Below, one piece after another: positions 1 through 5,219 of a stretch of DNA of 5,219 nucleotides. Each line of letters begins with the position of its first letter. Position 1 is the stretch's first letter. Position numbers and translations under genes: made by a program. Below the pieces are notes generated by a model. The model made no database searches. It was given only the letters and a program-made list of their open reading frames with translations, and was not told the origin of the DNA. Origin of the DNA: an uncultured Bacteroides sp. (GTDB lineage: Bacteria > Bacteroidota > Bacteroidia > Bacteroidales > Bacteroidaceae); NCBI GenBank assembly GCA_959606905.1, contig CAUHML010000209.1, forward strand, positions 1 through 5,219, read 5' to 3'.

Positions 1-1404
1 TCCGACTTGGGTAGTGCCATACTTTCAAAAGACGGGGAAGATCTTTACTATTTCTCTGCGTTCGAAGATGGATATGACCTTTGGAAAATGAATCTCCGTG
101 AAAAAGATACGAAGCGTCTGCACAAACTCAATACCGGTTGGGCATCGTTGATGTTGGACAAAAAAGGAGATATCTTTTTGTTGGGAAGCCGGATTATGCA
201 AAAGATGGATGCCAAGTCGGATGCGTTGAAGTCCATCAGCTATCAGGCTGAAATGAAAATGGATTTGGCTGCCGAACGTGAAACGATGTTTGACCATGTG
301 TACAAACAGCATCAAAAACGCTTCTACAATGTCAATATGCACGGGGTTGACTGGGATGCTATGACTAATGCTTATCGTAAGTTCTTGCCTCATATTGATA
401 ACAATTATGACTTTGCAGAATTATTGAGTGAGTGGTTGGGTGAGCTGAATGTTTCACATACCGGAGGACGTTATTCTCCCAAAGGAAAAGGAGATGTCAC
501 TTCTAATCTCGGACTCTTGTTCGACTGGAATTATCAGGGAAAAGGAATGCAGATTGCTGAAATAATAGAAAAAGGTCCGTTCGATCATTCACGTACCAAA
601 GTAAAGGCAGGTTGCATCATTGAAAAGATTAATGGAGAAGAGATAACTCTCGATAATGACATAACCTGCTTGCTGAATAATAAAGCAGGGAAGAAAACAT
701 TGATTTCAATCTACAATCCACAAAGTAAAGAGCGTTGGGAAGAAGTGGTGATGCCGGTCACTAACGGGCAACTGAATGGATTGTTATACAAACGTTGGGT
801 AAAACAACGTGCGGCAGATGTTGAAAAATGGTCGAAAGGACGTTTGGGATATGTTCATATTCAGTCGATGGGAGATGACAGCTTCCGTACTGTATACTCG
901 GACATTCTGGGAAAATATAACAACTGCGAAGGCATTGTGATTGATACCCGTTTCAACGGTGGTGGCCGTCTGCATGAAGATATTGAAATACTGTTCAGTG
1001 GTCAGAAATACTTCACACAAGTGGTACGCGGACGTGAAGCCTGTGACATGCCGAGTCGTCGTTGGAACAAACCTTCCATTATGTTGCAATGTGAAGCTAA
1101 CTATTCGAATGCACACGGAACTCCGTGGGTATATAAACATCAAAAGATTGGCAAACTTGTCGGTATGCCTGTTCCGGGTACTATGACAAGTGTGTCTTGG
1201 GAAACTTTACAAGATCCTTCACTGGTTTTTGGTATTCCTATCGTCGGTTATCGTTTGCCTGACGGCAGTTATTTGGAAAATACCCAATTGGAACCGGATG
1301 TAAAGGTTGCCAATAATCCGGAAACAGTAGTCAAAGGAGAGGATACCCAACTAAAGGTGGCTGTGGATGAACTTCTGAAAGAGATAGATAGTCAGAAGAA
1401 GTAA
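1..1404 (+). CDS. Tricorn-like S41 serine protease, C-terminal part (5' end outside window)
   Basis: This is the C-terminal 467 codons of a tricorn-type protease; the frame is open to the left edge, so the TTG at nt 7 is not the real start. Tricorn proteases are large (about 1,000 residues or more) and cut peptides into short fragments. Domains seen, numbered from nt 7: the last blades of a beta-propeller (about 1-80); a helical C1 domain with the typical AERETMFD and MHGVDWDAM stretches (about 85-155); a PDZ domain (about 162-250); and the C2 S41 catalytic core (about 275-440) with the VIDTRFNGGG motif at 311-320. By family comparison the catalytic residues are H151 (preceded by S150), the nucleophile S367 in NYSNAHG, and E424 in YLENTQLEPD. 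The residue after the nucleophile, Asp in archaeal tricorn, is Asn here (N368). A signal peptide or the propeller start cannot be judged. The gene ends at TAA, followed by a strong terminator. The family call is firm; the substrate is unknown. Confidence 0.93.
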   Translation, partial: SDLGSAILSKDGEDLYYFSAFEDGYDLWKMNLREKDTKRLHKLNTGWASLMLDKKGDIFLLGSRIMQKMDAKSDALKSISYQAEMKMDLAAERETMFDHVYKQHQKRFYNVNMHGVDWDAMTNAYRKFLPHIDNNYDFAELLSEWLGELNVSHTGGRYSPKGKGDVTSNLGLLFDWNYQGKGMQIAEIIEKGPFDHSRTKVKAGCIIEKINGEEITLDNDITCLLNNKAGKKTLISIYNPQSKERWEEVVMPVTNGQLNGLLYKRWVKQRAADVEKWSKGRLGYVHIQSMGDDSFRTVYSDILGKYNNCEGIVIDTRFNGGGRLHEDIEILFSGQKYFTQVVRGREACDMPSRRWNKPSIMLQCEANYSNAHGTPWVYKHQKIGKLVGMPVPGTMTSVSWETLQDPSLVFGIPIVGYRLPDGSYLENTQLEPDVKVANNPETVVKGEDTQLKVAVDELLKEIDSQKK

Positions 1405-1431
1405 ATACGAGTATAATTATATCTAAAATAA

Positions 1432-1487
1432 AGAGTCGCTTCTTTGAAAGAATCAATCAGATTCTAACAGAGAAGCGACTTTCTTTT
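1432..1487. terminator. Two-tier hairpin terminator, probably bidirectional
   Basis: A perfect 10-bp outer stem pairs AGTCGCTTCT (1434-1443) with AGAAGCGACT (1471-1480). It continues inward by U.G, U-A and G-C pairs (1444-1446 with 1468-1470) and then a 2x2 A/A internal loop. A second perfect 6-bp stem follows, AGAATC (1449-1454) with GATTCT (1460-1465), closed by a 5-nt loop. On the + strand it runs into TTCTTTTATA, which suits rho-independent termination of the protease gene 30 nt after its stop. On the - strand it runs into CTTTATTTTAG, so it can also stop transcripts from the convergent membrane-protein gene. Confidence 0.88.
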
Positions 1488-1560
1488 ATAGTGATTTTCT
1501 TATATTGACCTTTTTATATGACTCCTTTTATAAGGCGTTTATTTTAAATAGATATAGGGC

Positions 1561-2232
1561 TTACTTCCAGACCGGTAGTAATCTATGGAGGTTTTTTCTA
1601 GTCATTATCTTCTGATTCAGGAAGCTGACGATATACCCCGTTATACAAGCGGCAATGAGTGATCCTTCTCGTACTCCCTGAATACCTTGAGTCAGCAGCA
1701 GCGAGAGAATCACGGCTAATGTAACCAAAGTAATATCAAAATAAACTTTGAACTTTCCAAATTCCTTGTTATAATGGCGGGATGCATATTTCACAAATGC
1801 TTCTGCGCTCATCATGGCTACTTTTGGTTTCAGTTCAAGCACTACTCCGATAGACTGCACCATGCATCCTGTAAGTAATAAAGCAATCGACATACCATAA
1901 TTAGCGGGATGCAGTTCGCTTGTCAGCATCATATTGAAATCAATGAATGCCGAAAAGATAAAAGAGAACGGTAGTTGAAGAAGAATTTCAATAATATCCT
2001 GTCGGGTTCTATTCTTTCGGATTAACCAGAACTGTCCCAGGATAAGCACCATGTTGATGATAAATGTGCAAGTACCCAACGATAAAGGACTATTCAGGCT
2101 TAATACATAATTGATGCTCGATATGGGAGTAGTTCCCAATGCCGAGCGTATAATCAACACGATACCTGCCGCTAAAAAATAGAGTCCGATAACAAACACT
2201 AAATACCTCTTAAAAATCTCTTTCATTTCCAT
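1561..2232 (-). CDS. YczE/YitT-type integral membrane protein (DUF6198-like)
   Basis: A 223-residue inner-membrane protein of unknown biochemical role, of the YczE/YyaS/YitT type. About five to six membrane segments are visible: roughly 10-28, 52-71, 81-99 (weaker), 110-132, 162-182 and 189-206. Two features point to the family: the first helix running into A-LG--P (G16 to P36, ending ALGTTP), and the C-terminal VREGSLIAA stretch at 187-195 followed by a glycine-bearing last helix. The C-terminus is short and basic, which suggests a cytoplasmic end. Start choice: an in-frame TAA lies two codons upstream (2239-2241), so translation begins at M1 (2232) or M3 (2226). AGAGG at 2243-2247 is 10 nt from M1 and 16 nt from M3, favouring M1. 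The gene is single, converges on the protease gene and diverges from the AraC regulator. The related Bacillus protein YczE has been linked to lipopeptide production, but no function can be carried over here. A transporter role is only a possibility. Confidence 0.85.
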   Translation of the reverse strand: MEMKEIFKRYLVFVIGLYFLAAGIVLIIRSALGTTPISSINYVLSLNSPLSLGTCTFIINMVLILGQFWLIRKNRTRQDIIEILLQLPFSFIFSAFIDFNMMLTSELHPANYGMSIALLLTGCMVQSIGVVLELKPKVAMMSAEAFVKYASRHYNKEFGKFKVYFDITLVTLAVILSLLLTQGIQGVREGSLIAACITGYIVSFLNQKIMTRKNLHRLLPVWK

Positions 2233-2242
2233 GTCTTTTTAA

Positions 2243-2247
2243 CCTCT
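2243..2247 (-). promoter_or_regulatory. Ribosome binding site of the membrane-protein gene
   Basis: On the - strand this reads AGAGG, with 10 nt between it and the ATG at 2232. It is the only purine-rich element close upstream, and it favours that ATG over the in-frame ATG two codons later. Spacing is on the long side, and Bacteroidota often initiate without a clear Shine-Dalgarno, so it is a modest call. Confidence 0.4.
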
Positions 2248-2335
2248 TTCTATTGATTCCTTTCTCATGTATTGAAAAGGATATGCAAAGGTCTTGTTTT
2301 TTACTCTGAAATAGATTATCTAATTCCATACAGTT

Positions 2336-2366
2336 TTTGTCATATCCGAAACAAATCGTATTTTTA
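2336..2366 (+). promoter_or_regulatory. Candidate Bacteroides-type promoter for the AraC regulator
   Basis: TTTG at 2336-2339 matches the Bacteroides -33 element. After a 19-nt spacer, TATTTTTA at 2359-2366 matches seven of the eight positions in the -7 consensus TAnnTTTG, missing only the final G. The spacing fits the known promoter class. Transcription would start around 2370-2375, leaving a very short leader before the ATG at 2388. A small inverted repeat, CGTA-TTTT-TACG (2357-2368), overlaps the -7 element and could be an operator half or chance. The assignment rests on motif matching in AT-rich DNA. Confidence 0.4.
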
Positions 2367-2387
2367 CGTCATAAAATAAAGGTGTAA

Positions 2388-3278
2388 ATGGTAAAATCTC
2401 GTATATTTGATAATACACAGTTGTTGAAGGAGCATCCTGAACTTCCTCATTATAAAGAGGAAGTAGTCTGTTTCCGGAGTGAATATAAAGACAGAAGTTA
2501 TCCGGCAAATGAATGTTATTTCAATCGGGAGCTTTATATGATATTCGTTCTTGAAGGCCGTTCGGAAATTCTACTGAATGGAGAGTTTATTGCGATAGAA
2601 CCGAATATGTTACTTATTCATGGAGCAAATTATCTCACAGAACATCTTTATTCAAGTCGGGATATTAAATTTATCACTCTCGCCCTTTCCGAATCTATGC
2701 GGACGGACGATTCTTATCTGACACAAATCACGGCAATCTTGTTGGCAACCATGAGGCGGAATAAGCAATATACGATTCAGTTGACAGAGTATGAAGCTCA
2801 AATCATCCATAAGGAGCTGGAAGTATTGATGCATCTGATGAATATTGAACATCATTTCCTTTTCCGGCGTATACAGGCAGCGTGCAATTCTCTGTTTTTG
2901 GATATAGCAGATTTTCTTTCCCGAAAGACCGTTATCAAAAAAGAGATCAGTCGTAAAGATCACGTTCTGCAAGAATTTCATGCACTCGTTACCCGTAATT
3001 TCAGGGAAGAACATTTCGTGAGCTTTTATGCGGATAAACTGGCTATTAGTGAACAGTACCTGGCACGCATTGTACGTCTTGGAACAGGTAAGACTATCAA
3101 TAGCCTTATTAATGAATTGTTAGTAATGGAAGCGCGTACTTTATTGAGTTCTACCAAATTTACGGTTGGCGAGATTGCTGCTAAACTGGGGTTTAGTGAT
3201 GCAGCCGGTTTTTGTAAGTTCTTTAAAAGAAATGCGGGACAGACTCCGTTGAATTATCGGAAAGGATTATTGATTTGA
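2388..3278 (+). CDS. AraC-family transcriptional regulator
   Basis: A 296-residue one-component DNA-binding regulator. The N-terminal part (about 1-180) is a sensor domain: its first 100 residues look like the beta-rich cupin fold common in AraC proteins (LYMIFVLEGRSEILLNG at 49-65), followed by helices (about 106-180). The C-terminal part (about 190-293) is a typical AraC DNA-binding domain with two helix-turn-helix units. The first is around 211-232 (ADKLAISEQYLARIVR); the second is around 260-281 (EIAAKLGFSDAAGFCKFFKR). It ends in the usual G-TPLNYR signature at 284-291. Start choice is firm: a TAA abuts the ATG in frame (2385-2387), and AAAGGTG lies just upstream (2378-2384). It diverges from the membrane-protein gene with 155 bp between start codons, so it may control that gene, itself, or both. 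The ligand is unknown. The last codons and the stop lie inside a degenerate tandem repeat. Confidence 0.95.
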   Translation: MVKSRIFDNTQLLKEHPELPHYKEEVVCFRSEYKDRSYPANECYFNRELYMIFVLEGRSEILLNGEFIAIEPNMLLIHGANYLTEHLYSSRDIKFITLALSESMRTDDSYLTQITAILLATMRRNKQYTIQLTEYEAQIIHKELEVLMHLMNIEHHFLFRRIQAACNSLFLDIADFLSRKTVIKKEISRKDHVLQEFHALVTRNFREEHFVSFYADKLAISEQYLARIVRLGTGKTINSLINELLVMEARTLLSSTKFTVGEIAAKLGFSDAAGFCKFFKRNAGQTPLNYRKGLLI

Positions 3279-3331
3279 ACGGAAAGGATTGCTGAACTGA
3301 ATGGGGAATTACTGAACTGAATAGAGAATAT
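3249..3331 (+). repeat. Degenerate tandem repeat of about 20-22 bp spanning the araC-type gene's stop
   Basis: Four imperfect units can be laid out: 3249-3269, 3270-3291, 3292-3311 and 3312-3331. The first two share CGGAAAGGATT exactly (3258-3268 and 3280-3290, 22 bp apart). The last two share CTGAACTGAAT exactly (3292-3302 and 3312-3322, 20 bp apart). All units keep a TTGA/CTGA start and a purine-rich GGAA/GAGAA-type second half. Weaker echoes continue to about 3370. The regulator's stop codon (3276-3278) falls in the second unit. The pattern suggests slippage or duplication followed by decay. Confidence 0.55.
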
Positions 3332-3375
3332 AATGAATTTAAATAATAAGTTGACTGATTTGAATGAAAATGGAA

Positions 3376-3420
3376 GTAGGTTGATGCAACTGTCCTTAAA
3401 GACCGTATACATCAACCTAC
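3376..3420. terminator. Hairpin between convergent genes, probable terminator for the DXS-family gene
   Basis: An 11-bp perfect inverted repeat, GTAGGTTGATG (3376-3386) with CATCAACCTAC (3410-3420), encloses a 23-nt loop. On the - strand it lies 27 nt past the stop of the DXS-family gene and is followed by the T-rich TTCCATTTTCATTC, a reasonable though not perfect intrinsic terminator. On the + strand the flank (CTGAATATATAG) is not T-rich, so its role for the AraC-type gene, about 97 nt past that stop, is less certain. Confidence 0.65.
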
Positions 3421-3447
3421 CTGAATATATAGTGCATGGGTTTGATT

Positions 3448-5205
3448 TTAACCGATCACTGCTGTGATATCTTCTACAATCTGTTCATCCGTCAAATGAT
3501 TGGCACGGAGAAACTCCTGTATATCATATCGGTCAACAAATTCTTTTTTAGCTCCAAAGTTCAGAACTTTCATGTTTGTAGCACCATAATAACGGGTAAT
3601 CTTTTCACCGAAACCGCCATCCAATACACCGTCTTCCAACGTAATCACTAATTCGTGATCTGCTTTCAGTTCATCCATCAGTTCGTTGTCTACACCGGTG
3701 ATGTAACGAGGATTGATAAGCGTTGCGTCAATATTGGCTTTTTCTTTCAGAAGTGATGCAACCGACTGTCCCAATCCATAGAACGAACCTAAAGCAAGAA
3801 TGGCTACTTTCGATCCACGATGCGTTACTTTATAGCGATTGAGAACACTATAATCAGTCTCCACCGGTTCCCCACAAGTAATTACATCTGTTGCCGGCAC
3901 ACGGATAGCAACCGGGTGTTCATTTTGGCGGATGCTCCATTCTAGCATAGCAAGATATTCCTCTTTGCAAGTCGGTGCCAGATAAACCATATTAGGAATA
4001 TTGCTGATGAGCGGAATATCGAAGAAGCAGAGGTGAGTTACATCATTCATTCCGGACAGTGTACCCCAGAATACCAACAAAACAGCCGGGTTATTATTGA
4101 TACAGAGGTCTTGCGAAAGTTGATCGTATGAACGTTGGATAAATGTACTATACACTCCGTAAACAGGTTTTCCGCCATTGGCTGCGATACCCGAAGCAAG
4201 AGCTACTGCGTGTTCTTCTGCAATACCGACATCTACAAACTGTTTGCCAGCTTCCTGGCGGCGGTCCGGAGTGAATCCGAGAACGGCAGGAGTACCCGAA
4301 GTGATTGTCACCACACGAGAATCTTCTTTCATCTTTTTCAGCAGATATTGAGCGGTTACTTCGCTGTAATCTTCTTCCTCATAACTGACTTTTGCTTCTC
4401 CGGTTTCCGGATTGAATGGAGTGCGCCAGTGATAAGTCTCTTTATCCTGTTCGGCACGTTCATAACCTTTACCTTTCAAAGTGTTGATGTGTACTACTAT
4501 CGGATGCTGAATATCTTTCACTTTGGAGAATGCTTCAATCAACGCCTGTACATCGTTACCGTCATTTACATATATATAGTCCAGTCCCATCGCCTTGAAG
4601 AAGTTACATTCGCACTGACCGTTACTGTCACGCAATTCTTTCAGATTCCTGTATAGACCTCCATGATTTTCAGCGATAGACATTTGGTTATCATTGACGA
4701 TAATAATCATGTTGGTGCCAAGCTCTGCTGCATAATCCAGTCCTTCAAAAGCTTCCCCTCCGCTTAAGGAGCCGTCGCCTATGACAGCTATGATATTTTC
4801 ATTGCCGCCTGTGAGGTCGCGTCCTTTTGCCAATCCGGTGGCCAGACTGACAGAAGTAGAAGTATGACCGATTACAAAGAAGTCGTGTTCGCTTTCTTGT
4901 GGTTCGGTATAACCGGACACGAGATCGTATTCTTCCGGATGAAGAAAAGCGTTTTTACGGCCAGTCAGCATCTTGTGTACATAACTTTGGTGCGATACAT
5001 CGAATACGATTTTATCTTTTGGAGAATTGAATACATAGTGCAAGGCAATAGTTGCTTCCACCATTCCGAAGTTGGGTCCGAAATGCCCGCCATGTTCGCT
5101 TAACTTTTGTAGGAGTGACACACGGATTTCATCACTTAACTCGTTTAGCTCTTTTACCGACAGCTTCTTTACATCTGCCGGAGAATAAATATTTTCTAAG
5201 TACAT
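3448..5205 (-). CDS. DXS-family thiamine-diphosphate enzyme, divergent (probably not a true DXP synthase)
   Basis: A complete 585-residue cytoplasmic protein of the DXS/transketolase family; canonical DXS, which joins pyruvate and glyceraldehyde-3-phosphate, is about 620-640 residues. It has an N-terminal ThDP domain, a Pyr domain (about 280-440) and a C-terminal transketolase domain (about 460-580). Cofactor and core residues are kept: H41, H72, H114, the metal motif GDG (143-145) with N171/N173, KGKGY (244-248), H259, E330 in IAEEHA, Y352 and H391. Against E. coli DXS recalled from memory, the phosphate-handling network is lost: R99 to E91, R420 to W380, D427 to N387, R478 to A438. DGHD becomes DGND (N217), and 32 residues are missing from the mobile loop between N180 and D215. 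The N-terminus aligns with usual DXS starts, supporting the ATG at 5205. No Shine-Dalgarno is evident and the frame stays open to the window edge, so a slightly longer form is not excluded. The family is certain; DXS activity is doubtful. Confidence 0.93.
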   Translation of the reverse strand: MYLENIYSPADVKKLSVKELNELSDEIRVSLLQKLSEHGGHFGPNFGMVEATIALHYVFNSPKDKIVFDVSHQSYVHKMLTGRKNAFLHPEEYDLVSGYTEPQESEHDFFVIGHTSTSVSLATGLAKGRDLTGGNENIIAVIGDGSLSGGEAFEGLDYAAELGTNMIIIVNDNQMSIAENHGGLYRNLKELRDSNGQCECNFFKAMGLDYIYVNDGNDVQALIEAFSKVKDIQHPIVVHINTLKGKGYERAEQDKETYHWRTPFNPETGEAKVSYEEEDYSEVTAQYLLKKMKEDSRVVTITSGTPAVLGFTPDRRQEAGKQFVDVGIAEEHAVALASGIAANGGKPVYGVYSTFIQRSYDQLSQDLCINNNPAVLLVFWGTLSGMNDVTHLCFFDIPLISNIPNMVYLAPTCKEEYLAMLEWSIRQNEHPVAIRVPATDVITCGEPVETDYSVLNRYKVTHRGSKVAILALGSFYGLGQSVASLLKEKANIDATLINPRYITGVDNELMDELKADHELVITLEDGVLDGGFGEKITRYYGATNMKVLNFGAKKEFVDRYDIQEFLRANHLTDEQIVEDITAVIG

Positions 5206-5219
5206 ATCAAACAGTTTTT

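Noticed and set aside
784..1143. A 119-codon open frame on the - strand, inside the protease gene.
   Set aside because: It is antisense to the PDZ/S41 coding region, whose motifs are clear; no independent evidence for a gene.
1520..1540. A small palindrome, CCTT-TTAT-AAGG, just past the membrane-protein stop, considered as a second terminator.
   Set aside because: Only a 4-bp stem, with a mismatch directly outside it; the large hairpin at 1432-1487 explains termination better.
2286..2293. On the - strand, GACCTTTG as a -7 element for the membrane-protein gene.
   Set aside because: Seven of eight consensus positions match, but no TTTG or TTG lies at the expected 19-21 nt upstream, so it is not listed as a promoter.
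2279..2347. A 7-bp inverted repeat, GGATATG and CATATCC, 55 bp apart in the divergent intergenic region, considered as an operator.
   Set aside because: A match this short is expected about once by chance in a region of this size, and the flanks do not extend the symmetry.
4135..4656. A 173-codon open frame on the + strand, antisense to the DXS-family gene.
   Set aside because: It lies fully inside a well-supported gene on the other strand, has no recognisable domain, and its composition (rich in Phe, Ile, Tyr and Ser) is what the antisense of such a gene gives.
4864..5103. A 79-codon open frame on the + strand, antisense to the DXS-family gene.
   Set aside because: Shadow of the conserved N-terminal domain coding sequence; no family resemblance and no ribosome binding site.

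Overview
The window looks like chromosomal DNA of a gut-type Bacteroidota, most likely Bacteroides or a close relative. The reasons are moderate AT-richness, weak or absent Shine-Dalgarno sequences, a candidate promoter of the Bacteroides type (TTTG / TAnnTTTG-like), a tricorn-type S41 protease, and an AraC regulator of a style common in that phylum. This is inference; there is no rRNA or other decisive taxonomic marker.

Layout from left to right. (1) The 3' part of a tricorn-like protease gene on the + strand, cut by the left edge. (2) A convergent gap holding a strong two-tier hairpin terminator. (3) A small YczE/YitT-type membrane protein on the - strand. (4) A 155-bp divergent promoter region. 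(5) An AraC-family regulator on the + strand. (6) A convergent gap with a degenerate tandem repeat and a second hairpin. (7) A complete thiamine-diphosphate enzyme of the 1-deoxy-D-xylulose-5-phosphate synthase (DXS) family on the - strand, whose promoter lies beyond the right edge.

How the genes relate. The AraC regulator and the membrane protein are divergent neighbours sharing one intergenic region, so local control of the membrane protein by the regulator is plausible. The protease and the DXS-family gene each converge on a neighbour and are probably independent units. No operon is completed inside the window.

The most interesting point is the DXS-family protein. It keeps the thiamine-diphosphate machinery. 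By a gapless residue-by-residue comparison with E. coli DXS (recalled from memory), all four members of the polar active-site network that handles the glyceraldehyde-3-phosphate phosphate are replaced: R99 to E91, R420 to W380, D427 to N387 and R478 to A438. It also lacks 32 residues in the mobile active-site loop. It would be annotated automatically as dxs, but it is probably a paralogue with a different acceptor. I found no CRISPR array, insertion sequence, tRNA, rRNA or recognisable riboswitch.
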